A stretch of DNA of 5,028 nucleotides from contig JAZDKM010000399.1 of the NCBI GenBank assembly GCA_043803085.1, positions 1 to 5,028 on the forward strand. Direction: 5' to 3'. Positions 1-5,028 of this stretch are shown piece by piece. The position numbers and the translations under genes are program-made. The stretch comes from JAAEQG01 sp043803085 (GTDB lineage: Bacteria; Planctomycetota; Phycisphaerae; UBA1845). A model generated the notes under the pieces. The model was not told the DNA's origin and searched no databases. It was given only the letters and a program-made list of their open reading frames with translations. The first letter of the stretch is position 1. Every line of letters starts with the position of its first letter.

Positions 1-640
1 GCGGGAGGTCATTCTGCGGGACGCGTTGGCCGCGATGCAACGCGAATATGAATTCGTCTTCATCGATTGCCCTCCGTCGCTTGGGCTTCTGACCGTCAAC
101 GCCTTGACGGCCGCGGGGGAGGTCCTGGTACCCCTGCAACCGCACTTTCTGGGCCTGCAAGGCGTGGGGAGATTGTTCGAGACCGTGGCTCTGGTGCACG
201 ACCGCCTCAACCCCAAACTCGTGGTGACGGGGGTCTTGCTCTGCCTTTACGAAGCGGGCACGCGGCTGGCCGCCGAGGTGGTCGACGACCTCCGGCAGTT
301 TATCGAGAAGGCCCGCGGCACGGGGGTGCCGTGGTCCGAAGCCCGCATCTTTGACACGGTCATCCGCCGCAACATCAAGCTGGCCGAGTGCCCCAGTCAC
401 GGGCTGACCATCTTTGACTATGAGCCGCGCAGCCATGGCGCTGCAGACTACAGCCGTCTGGCTCAAGAAGTGCTCGGCGAACTGGAAGCGGCTGACCAGC
501 CCTCGACGCCGTCCACTACGGAGCCCGCCGCCGCGCCGGCGGTCGACGCCCGGACAATACCCGATGATGAACCGGCGCCCGCGGCCAGCGCAGCGCACGG
601 ACCGGTCAATGACGCCGAGGCGATCGCCAACCTTGCCTGA
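1..640 (+). CDS. parA: ParA/Soj-family partition ATPase, 5' partial
   Basis: This is the C-terminal part of a ParA/Soj-type ATPase, a deviant Walker-type P-loop protein that dimerises on ATP, coats the nucleoid and moves ParB-bound origins or other cargo. The reading frame is open from base 2, so the gene begins upstream. The TTG at 26 and ATG at 35 lie inside the conserved fold and are not starts. Visible landmarks are FIDCPPSLG (the D-x-PP switch motif, bases 62-88), the VLVPLQPHFLGLQGV segment, GVLLCLYEAGTRLAAEVV, and the family end block TVIRRNIKLAECPSHG...DYEPRSHGAADYSRLAQEVL. The P-loop lies off the window. After the fold comes a tail of about 55 residues rich in Pro, Ala, Glu and Asp, which Soj proteins usually lack. 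No parB follows directly; the next gene is VanZ-like and overlaps this one. A MinD- or cargo-positioning ParA is less likely because the end block matches Soj closely. Confidence 0.93.
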   Translation, partial: REVILRDALAAMQREYEFVFIDCPPSLGLLTVNALTAAGEVLVPLQPHFLGLQGVGRLFETVALVHDRLNPKLVVTGVLLCLYEAGTRLAAEVVDDLRQFIEKARGTGVPWSEARIFDTVIRRNIKLAECPSHGLTIFDYEPRSHGAADYSRLAQEVLGELEAADQPSTPSTTEPAAAPAVDARTIPDDEPAPAASAAHGPVNDAEAIANLA

Positions 641-1046
641 TCGGGAATCTATTCCGCAGTCGTCCTGGCGACGGTTTCTCACCGCTTGGACGGCCATCTG
701 GATCGCCGCGTGGGCGGGTCTATTCGTCGTCATGCACACGCCGGTTCCCCGGGACATATCCTTGCCGCAAGACAGCGACAAGGTCATCCACGGGTGCGCC
801 TATTTCACGCTGGCTTTGCTCGGGGCCCGTTCGGCCCTGTCCCGAGGGGTGGCCCTCACGCCCCGCTGGGTGATGAAATGGCTCCTTATTTACCTGGTTT
901 ATTGCGGCGTCGACGAATTGCTCCAAGGCCCCGTAAACCGCAGTCCCTCGGTGTGGGACTGGCTGGCCGACGCGGCGGGCGTCGCCGCTGCCATGGGCAT
1001 TGCGTATGTCAACCGCCCCACCGCCGCCGAAAGCGATTTGCCCTGA
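609..1046 (+). CDS. VanZ-like family small membrane protein
   Basis: This is a 145-residue membrane protein of the VanZ-like family. Family members include the teicoplanin-resistance protein VanZ, but most have no known function, so resistance should not be assumed. About four hydrophobic segments are visible: residues 23-42, 60-75, 88-101 and 118-134. The family signature is present: DSDKVIHGCAYF (D57, K58, H61, Y65) before helix 2, and DELLQ (D102, E103, Q106) followed by R111 and SVWDWLADAAG (D117, G124). The ATG at 609 is chosen because it gives the usual family length with a short cytoplasmic lead. The frame is open back to an ATG at 414, but that would overlap parA by over 220 bases and add a non-conserved basic stretch. 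A TTG at 633 with GAGG 12 bases upstream is an alternative start. The 32-base overlap with parA suggests translational coupling. Confidence 0.82.
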   Translation: MTPRRSPTLPDRESIPQSSWRRFLTAWTAIWIAAWAGLFVVMHTPVPRDISLPQDSDKVIHGCAYFTLALLGARSALSRGVALTPRWVMKWLLIYLVYCGVDELLQGPVNRSPSVWDWLADAAGVAAAMGIAYVNRPTAAESDLP

Positions 1047-1071
1047 GCATCCAGCCCGGCTTCGAGCCGCC

Positions 1072-1115
1072 GTTACGAAGCAGTTACACGCTCGTTGGCC
1101 CGGTGCGTTTATAAT
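1072..1115 (+). promoter_or_regulatory. Candidate promoter with 11-bp phased direct repeats
   Basis: A perfect TATAAT lies at 1110-1115. Upstream are three heptamers exactly 11 bases apart: GTTACGA (1072-1078), GTTACAC (1083-1089) and the weaker GTTGGCC (1094-1100). There is no good -35 hexamer at 16-18 bases. PhoB-family regulators are known to bind 7-4-7 direct repeats placed about 10 bases before the -10 box, in place of a -35. Here the second and third repeats form a 7-4-7 unit ending 9 bases before TATAAT. Transcription would begin near 1122, leaving a leader of about 105 bases before the response regulator. The arrangement is visible in the sequence; its use by this regulator is inference. 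Confidence 0.45.
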
Positions 1116-1169
1116 CTATGGGCGGGCTTGTCGAGTGGACGGTCTGCGCGTTTCGCAAGCCGGACACCC

Positions 1170-1187
1170 AAGTGTTACGATACACTT
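1170..1187 (+). promoter_or_regulatory. 18-bp inverted repeat in the response regulator leader
   Basis: AAGTGT (1170-1175) and ACACTT (1182-1187) are perfect inverted arms around TACGAT. The spacer could serve as a weak -10 box paired with TTCGCA at 1152-1157 (18-base spacing), so the dyad may be an operator over a second promoter. It may instead be a 6-bp hairpin in the leader. Another stem is possible just upstream, GGCTTG (1125-1130) with CAAGCC (1156-1161). The dyad lies 27 bases before the ribosome binding site of the regulator gene. Confidence 0.35.
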
Positions 1188-1213
1188 CTGCCGCCGCACG
1201 AGACGGGCCCCAG

Positions 1214-1219
1214 AAAGGA
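1214..1219 (+). promoter_or_regulatory. Ribosome binding site fixing the GTG start at 1227
   Basis: AAAGGA sits 7 bases before the GTG at 1227. This decides the start of the response regulator: the frame is open further upstream, to 1095, but the translation there is unlike any receiver domain and no comparable site supports it. Confidence 0.7.
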
Positions 1220-1226
1220 TCGCCCC

Positions 1227-1964
1227 GTGAGAGGACACAAGGCGGTTGTGGTCGAGGATGAGCCCGCCATCCTGCAAGGCTTGCTGGACGTGATGGAGGC
1301 CGGCGGTTACGAAGCGGTCGGAGCGGCCGATGGCGAGACCGGTCTGGACCTGAGTCGGCAGATGGGCGTCGAACTGGTGTTGTTGGACTTGATGTTGCCC
1401 AAGATGGACGGCCTGCAGGTGCTGGCGGAGCTGCGTAAGACGCACCCGAGCCTGCCCGTGATTATCCTCACCGCCCGCGGGATGGAAGAGGACCGGGTGC
1501 GGGGCCTGCGTGGCGGGGCCGACGACTACGTGGTCAAACCGTTCTCCGCCCGGGAACTGCTCGCCCGTATTGAGGCCGTCCTGCGACGTAGCCCCGAGCG
1601 CCCCACGCCGGTCAAAGCCATCAAGACCCCCACGGGAACCGTGGATTTCAAGCGGTCGGAGATCGTCTTCGGAAACGGACAACGGACCAGCCTGTCGGAA
1701 ATGGAGGCCGGCGTGCTGACGCATCTGGCGGTCAACCCGGGGCGCGTCGTCTCGCGCGACGAATTACTCCTGCGCGTATGGGGTATCGGGGGAGGTCGGG
1801 TGGAAACCCGGGCCATCGACATGCACATCACCCGTCTGCGCGGCAAGCTCGCGGGCGGGGAAGTCGGCCATGGTCCGGAATGGATTGTGACCGTCCGCGG
1901 CAAGGGCTACATGCTCGGGCCCGAAGTAACGCTGGTCGAGGCCGAGCCTGCACCGGCGGAGTAG
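1227..1964 (+). CDS. OmpR/PhoB-family response regulator
   Basis: This 245-residue transcriptional regulator is phosphorylated by a partner kinase and then binds DNA. The receiver domain spans about residues 4-120: acidic pocket E10/D11, phospho-acceptor D54 in LLDLMLPKMDG, switch T82 in ILTAR, Y101 and K104 in DDYVVKPF. A short linker leads to a winged-helix output domain (about 134-232) of the OmpR/PhoB class, with SLSEMEAGVLTHLAVNPGRVVSRDELL, the recognition helix ETRAIDMHITRLRGKL (193-208) and the closing wing WIVTVRGKGYML. All catalytic residues are present. A short acidic tail (VEAEPAPAE) ends the protein. The GTG start follows AAAGGA at 7 bases. The kinase gene begins 7 bases after the stop, so the two form an operon and a cognate pair. 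The signal and target genes cannot be read from the sequence, so no gene symbol is given despite the PhoB-like architecture. Confidence 0.95.
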   Translation: MRGHKAVVVEDEPAILQGLLDVMEAGGYEAVGAADGETGLDLSRQMGVELVLLDLMLPKMDGLQVLAELRKTHPSLPVIILTARGMEEDRVRGLRGGADDYVVKPFSARELLARIEAVLRRSPERPTPVKAIKTPTGTVDFKRSEIVFGNGQRTSLSEMEAGVLTHLAVNPGRVVSRDELLLRVWGIGGGRVETRAIDMHITRLRGKLAGGEVGHGPEWIVTVRGKGYMLGPEVTLVEAEPAPAE

Positions 1965-1971
1965 CCTTCCC

Positions 1972-3912
1972 ATGTTGGGAACGACCCGAACCGTTCGCTT
2001 CGCCATTATCGGGTATACGGCGGTGGCCTTGTTGGTGCTCAGCGGATTAACCTGGGCCACCAGCGCCTCGCTCCGGCTCGAGCGGGCGACCCGAGAGGCG
2101 CAGGAGGCCCTGCGCGAAGCCCAAGCGCAGACGGACTTGCGCAAGAGTCTCGAGATTGCGCGTTTACGCATGGACGGCGTCCTTTGGCCGGTCCTCATTC
2201 GTGAGATTTCGAGGCCTTACAAGGAGTACGGCGCGTACTACTATGACGACTCCGACGGCGTCGGGGACGCCGACTTGAGGGAGTCGCCGCTGCGCAGGGA
2301 GAGCACCGAAAGCTGGATCACCCTGTACTTCCAGGTGACCGAGGAACCGTGCTGGACCTCGCCGCAACTCTCGCCCCGCAGTCGGCGGGTACACGAACGC
2401 TTCGCACCCCATTCGAGTCCCAGCGCGCTGGAAACGGACCTGCACCCCAACCGGATCACCTGCGTGGAAATCGATGATTCGGACCCTGTGGCGGTGGAGC
2501 GCAAGCACCGGCTCGACCAACTCGCTCTGGCCTACACGCCCGAGGACTTCGCCGAGCGCATCGCGGCGGTTTGGAATACCTCCACTAACGGTTGGGCGGA
2601 CGGGAGTGGCCAAGGCCAGCGGTTCGGGATCGACGAGGATGTGCAGAGGCGGCAGTTGCAGTCCGCCCGGCTCCAGCAGGGTTTCCTCCCGCCGCTTTTG
2701 GAATGTGAACCCACCCGGCAAGTTTACAAAGTGACCGGACGTGATGTGCCCTCTCCCGCCGAGGAGGAGGAGGACCGAGAGTACTTCCCCGTGCGGGTCA
2801 ATGAGATGGCGGCCGTCTGGCTTCCGTTTCCCGGGGAGGAGGTCCCGAAGCTGGCCGTCGTCCGGCGGGTCGATATCGGCAGCGAGGAGGTCTATCAGGG
2901 CTTCACGGTGGACCTGGCCAAGTTGACCGCCATGTTGGCCCCCCGCCTGCATGACCTCTTTGACGACGTGAAACTAGAACCCGCCCTCGCTGCGGTCGAC
3001 CCCAGCGCGCCGACCACCCGACTGGGAGCTCTGCCGGTTCGCCTCCTCGTACCGGCGCCGAGGATTACCCGCAGCCCCAGTGGAGCAACTTTGGTCGGGA
3101 CGACCGTTGCCTTCGCCTGGGGCACGGCCGTCATCGCGCTCGCCGCCATCGGTCTGGGCGTGAAGCGGCTCGTTTCGCACACTGAACGCCGCAAGGAGTT
3201 CACTTATGCCGTCACCCACGAGTTGCGCACGCCGCTGACCACGTTCCAACTGTACACCGACATGCTGGCGGCCGGGTTAGTGCCGGAGGAGAAGAGGCGA
3301 TTTTACCTCGAGACACTCCGTCGGGAGTCTCAGCGCCTCTCCGACCTGGTCACCGAGGTGCTGGAGTTTGCCCGCATCGAGAATGACGCGGTCCACGCGC
3401 ACATCGGCGGTCACTCCGTCGGCCAGCTCATGGACACGGTGCGCGAGCGTTACGAATCCCGGTGTCGTATCGCCGGTCTGGCCTTGTCCATTGATATGAA
3501 CGGGACCGGCGACAGGGCCCTCAACACCGACCCCCACATTGCTCTGCAGATTCTCGGCACGCTGATCGACAATGCGTGTAAATACGCTTCAAGCCCGGAC
3601 CGCGACGGCGGGCCAGACGCCGGTGACCGCGTGTCGCCCGCGGTTCAACTCCGCGTGTTTGACGCCGGGGGTAAGCTGGCCATCGAAGTCGCCGACTACG
3701 GCCCCGGTATCTCCCCGAAAGATCGCCGCGACCTGTTCAAACCCTTCCGGCGCGGCGCGCAGGCGGGCGTCGGCAAAGCCGGCGGCGTCGGTCTGGGACT
3801 CGCGCTCGCCAAACGCTGGAGCCACCTGATCCGCGGCAACCTCGAGTTGGTCGACCGACCCGAACATCGCGGCGCCTGCTTTCGCCTGACCTTGCCGACC
3901 GCCGCACCCTGA
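1972..3912 (+). CDS. Membrane sensor histidine kinase, planctomycete-type sensor region
   Basis: This 646-residue inner-membrane kinase is the likely partner of the regulator just upstream (7-base gap, GGAG 10 bases before ATG). Helix TM1 is at about 9-29, then a charged, probably coiled stretch to about 70. The extracytoplasmic sensor runs to about 370 and includes RMDGVLWPVLIRE, RPYKEY, YFQVTEEPCWTSPQ and VVRRVDIGSEEVYQGF. I recognise these motifs from planctomycete kinases; their ligand is unknown to me. TM2 is at about 372-397. DHp follows after only about 10 residues, with no HAMP or PAS domain. It has H416 in the H-box THELRTPLT. The ATPase domain has N534 in the N-box LIDNACKY, DYGPG (575-579) as G1, LFKPFRRG as F-box and GVGLGLALAK (605-614) as G2. 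A Gly/Asp-rich insertion (about 540-556) separates the N-box from G1. All catalytic motifs look intact. Odd features are an EEEED run (264-268) and three sensor cysteines (127, 164, 245). Confidence 0.94.
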   Translation: MLGTTRTVRFAIIGYTAVALLVLSGLTWATSASLRLERATREAQEALREAQAQTDLRKSLEIARLRMDGVLWPVLIREISRPYKEYGAYYYDDSDGVGDADLRESPLRRESTESWITLYFQVTEEPCWTSPQLSPRSRRVHERFAPHSSPSALETDLHPNRITCVEIDDSDPVAVERKHRLDQLALAYTPEDFAERIAAVWNTSTNGWADGSGQGQRFGIDEDVQRRQLQSARLQQGFLPPLLECEPTRQVYKVTGRDVPSPAEEEEDREYFPVRVNEMAAVWLPFPGEEVPKLAVVRRVDIGSEEVYQGFTVDLAKLTAMLAPRLHDLFDDVKLEPALAAVDPSAPTTRLGALPVRLLVPAPRITRSPSGATLVGTTVAFAWGTAVIALAAIGLGVKRLVSHTERRKEFTYAVTHELRTPLTTFQLYTDMLAAGLVPEEKRRFYLETLRRESQRLSDLVTEVLEFARIENDAVHAHIGGHSVGQLMDTVRERYESRCRIAGLALSIDMNGTGDRALNTDPHIALQILGTLIDNACKYASSPDRDGGPDAGDRVSPAVQLRVFDAGGKLAIEVADYGPGISPKDRRDLFKPFRRGAQAGVGKAGGVGLGLALAKRWSHLIRGNLELVDRPEHRGACFRLTLPTAAP

Positions 3913-3938
3913 GAGACGCCGGCTGCGTCGCGGTCATC

Positions 3939-3976
3939 TGGGCGCGCGCCCATCCCGCCGACCGCCCGACGGCGGT
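3939..3976. terminator. GC-rich inverted repeats between convergent genes
   Basis: The gap at 3913-4016 separates the kinase (plus) from the zinc-finger gene (minus). It holds a perfect 14-base palindrome, TGGGCGCGCGCCCA (3939-3952), and a hairpin ACCGCC-CGAC-GGCGGT (3961-3976). The left arm CCGCCG (3955-3960) can compete for pairing with CGGCGG (3970-3975). The position suits a two-way transcription end. No T-run follows on either strand, so these are not textbook intrinsic terminators. No reading frame with coding character was seen in the gap. Confidence 0.35.
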
Positions 3977-4016
3977 ATGACCACTCTCGGCCGCGGGACA
4001 GTCACCCCGTGGACGG

Positions 4017-4289
4017 TTACATCATTTTTTCAATAGCAGCGATACGCTGGCGAATTTCGGCGCGCGCCTCGCCGATTAACTGGGTGAGATAGTCCAGGGA
4101 CAACCTACCCAGATTGACGCCGGTGGTTTGCTGACGACCGCGTTTAACCCTGCGCCCATTCTTTCCTTTGGCCCTCTTCTTGGCACCGGCGGTCTTCCTT
4201 CGCGCCCCATGCGTGGCATTCATATGACGCGCTAGATGCGCAGCCATACTGAAGGTACGGCTGCATTTCGCACACTTAAAGTCGGCCAT
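4017..4289 (-). CDS. Small C2H2 zinc-finger protein with basic linker
   Basis: This is a 90-residue protein with one classical TFIIIA-type C2H2 zinc finger at the N-terminus. FKCAKCSRTFSMAAHLARH is followed by MNATH: C6-x2-C9, F13, L19, H22-x4-H27, which matches the canonical spacing including the two core hydrophobic positions. Next comes a strongly basic segment (about 30-54, many Lys and Arg), then a predicted amphipathic helix (about 63-90, LDYLTQLIGEARAEIRQRIAAIEKM) that could dimerise. Nucleic-acid binding is inferred from the finger and the basic region. I know of similar small C2H2 proteins in bacteria but of no established role. It is not Ros/MucR, whose fold and spacing differ. The start at 4289 is set by AAGGAG 7 bases upstream; an in-frame ATG at 4322 lies beyond that site. 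GC content is about 56 percent by hand count, clearly below the neighbours, which may mean transfer. The gene sits 84 bases downstream of nadA. Confidence 0.85.
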   Translation of the reverse strand: MADFKCAKCSRTFSMAAHLARHMNATHGARRKTAGAKKRAKGKNGRRVKRGRQQTTGVNLGRLSLDYLTQLIGEARAEIRQRIAAIEKMM

Positions 4290-4296
4290 AAACAAT

Positions 4297-4302
4297 CTCC
4301 TT
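4297..4302 (-). promoter_or_regulatory. Strong ribosome binding site for the zinc-finger gene
   Basis: On the minus strand AAGGAG precedes the ATG (4289-4287) by 7 bases. It is the best Shine-Dalgarno match in the window. It rules out the longer in-frame start at 4322, which would place this site inside the coding region. Confidence 0.8.
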
Positions 4303-4322
4303 ACATCTCTCCCCTCGGGCAT

Positions 4323-4351
4323 AAACTACAGCGCAACGGCGGCACTGGCAA
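4323..4351 (-). promoter_or_regulatory. Possible promoter for the zinc-finger gene
   Basis: On the minus strand TTGCCA (4351-4346, five of six to TTGACA) is followed after exactly 17 bases by TAGTTT (4328-4323), a poor -10 with three of six matches. The start would be near 4316, giving a leader of about 27 bases that contains the strong ribosome binding site. The gap to nadA shows no clear terminator, so read-through from nadA is an alternative. Confidence 0.3.
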
Positions 4352-4373
4352 GGGGATACGCCAAAATATCAGG

Positions 4374-5028
4374 TTACTTCGCCGCCACGGGCTGGATGGA
4401 GACGTTCTCCAGCATACGGTCCAGGGCGACCAGGGCCGAGCGGCGCACGTCGGGCGGCACCACGATGCGGTTGGGTACGCGACCGGCAGCCAATTCGTCC
4501 AACGACCAGAGCAGGTGCTTGAGGTCGATGCGATACATCGTCGTGCACAGGCACTGAATGCCCGCCAGCGACCGAACCTGCTTGTCGGGGTGTTGCCACG
4601 CCAGGCGACTGACCAGATGGCTTTCGGTGCCGACGGCCCACTTGGAGCCGGGCGGGGAGCCGGACACGGTCTTGATGATGAACTCGGTGCTGCCGGCCAA
4701 GTCGGCCTTCTGCACCACCTCCCACGGACACTCGGGATGAACGAGGATGCCGCACTCCGGGTCGAGGGCGCGGATTTCGTCGCACTGCCGGGTGGTGAAT
4801 AGGCCGTGAACGCTGCAATGCCCTTTCCACAGGATGACACGGGCCGCCTGGACCGGCTCCGCACTTAGACCACCGTCGGGTAGCGTTGGGTCGTAGAGCA
4901 CCATCTCGTCCAGGCCGATGCCCAGGGCGTAGGACGTGTTCCGGCCCAGGTGCTGATCGGGCAGGAAAATGACCTTCTCGCCGCGGTCGAGCGCCCATTT
5001 CAGAATCAGCCGCGCGTTGCTGCTGGTG
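4374..5028 (-). CDS. nadA: Quinolinate synthase NadA, 5' partial
   Basis: This is the C-terminal 217 residues of quinolinate synthase, the cytoplasmic [4Fe-4S] enzyme that condenses iminoaspartate with dihydroxyacetone phosphate to quinolinate in de novo NAD synthesis. The frame stays open to the window edge and begins with TSSNARLILKWAL, then VIFLPDQHLGRNTSYALGI. The ATG at 4904 is internal. Other landmarks are LWKGHCSVH (Cys codon 4815-4817, the middle cluster ligand), ILVHPECPWEVV, GSTEFIIKTV, KWAVGTESHLVSRL, and CLCTTMYRI near the end. The last holds the third ligand, most likely the second Cys (codon 4545-4547), which aligns with the CPNM motif of many NadA proteins. The first cluster Cys should lie just off the window. 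The protein ends normally with a short tail (NVSIQPVAAK). No nadB or nadC is visible. The zinc-finger gene follows on the same strand after 84 bases. Confidence 0.95.
   Translation of the reverse strand, partial: TSSNARLILKWALDRGEKVIFLPDQHLGRNTSYALGIGLDEMVLYDPTLPDGGLSAEPVQAARVILWKGHCSVHGLFTTRQCDEIRALDPECGILVHPECPWEVVQKADLAGSTEFIIKTVSGSPPGSKWAVGTESHLVSRLAWQHPDKQVRSLAGIQCLCTTMYRIDLKHLLWSLDELAAGRVPNRIVVPPDVRRSALVALDRMLENVSIQPVAAK

Noticed and set aside
414..608. Upstream extension of the VanZ-like gene from an ATG at 414
   Set aside because: It would overlap parA by over 220 bases and add a Pro/Arg-rich stretch typical of a shifted frame; the family begins near the first membrane helix.
1057..1069. 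Small hairpin CGGCT-TCG-AGCCG after the VanZ-like gene, considered as a terminator
   Set aside because: The stem has only five pairs, a three-base loop and no T-run after it.
1116..1724. Open frame of 202 codons on the minus strand over the response regulator
   Set aside because: It is a shadow of the regulator, rich in Gln and His from antisense codons, with no domain pattern.
2761..2775. GAG trinucleotide run in the kinase gene, considered as a microsatellite or phase-variable tract
   Set aside because: It has only four GAG units, and changes in whole units would keep the frame, so it encodes an acidic patch and is not a switch.
2164..2952. Long open frame of 262 codons on the minus strand within the kinase gene
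   Set aside because: It is antisense to a kinase with clear motifs, shows no recognisable domain, and is expected in GC-rich DNA where third-position bias keeps antisense frames open.
4236..4802. Open frame of 188 codons on the plus strand over nadA and the zinc-finger gene
   Set aside because: It is antisense to two well-supported genes and has no recognisable sequence character.
1..5028. Searched by eye for tRNA, rRNA, CRISPR repeats, insertion-sequence ends and att sites
   Set aside because: No cloverleaf or rRNA-like stretch, no regularly spaced long repeats, no transposase or integrase, and no long terminal inverted repeats were seen.

Overview
This is a GC-rich bacterial window (roughly two thirds GC, except one gene) with six protein genes and very little non-coding DNA. 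The best guess for the source is a member of the Planctomycetota. The evidence is the type of sensor kinase, whose extracytoplasmic region carries motifs I remember from planctomycete kinases (RMDxxLxPxLxRE then RPYxEY, YFQ...SPQ, and a VVRRV...YQGF..D block before the second membrane helix). A small classical C2H2 zinc-finger protein and a CxC-type quinolinate synthase fit the same assignment. This rests on memory of the families, not on a search.

Layout, left to right. (1) The plus strand opens inside a ParA/Soj-type partition ATPase whose N-terminal ATP-binding half lies off the window. A VanZ-like small membrane protein follows and overlaps the end of parA by 32 bases. (2) A 180-base gap precedes a two-component operon. 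It holds a consensus TATAAT box preceded by GTT-type direct repeats with an 11-base period, and further down an 18-base inverted repeat. (3) The operon encodes an OmpR/PhoB-type response regulator starting at a GTG with a good ribosome binding site. Seven bases later comes a 646-residue membrane histidine kinase with a large sensor region and no HAMP domain. (4) A roughly 100-base convergent gap contains GC-rich inverted repeats. (5) On the minus strand there is a 90-residue protein with one canonical C2H2 zinc finger, a very basic linker and a C-terminal helix. Upstream of it, on the same strand, is the C-terminal two thirds of quinolinate synthase NadA, cut by the window end.

Working together: the regulator and kinase clearly form one signalling pair, and the repeats upstream have the spacing expected for control by a PhoB-type regulator, so autoregulation is plausible. 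The ParA/VanZ pair, the two-component pair and the NadA/zinc-finger pair are otherwise not obviously related. No mobile element, CRISPR array, tRNA or rRNA was seen. I do not see a clear new multi-gene system. The items most worth attention are the bacterial C2H2 protein, the phased operator upstream of the regulator, and the uncharacterised sensor domain.
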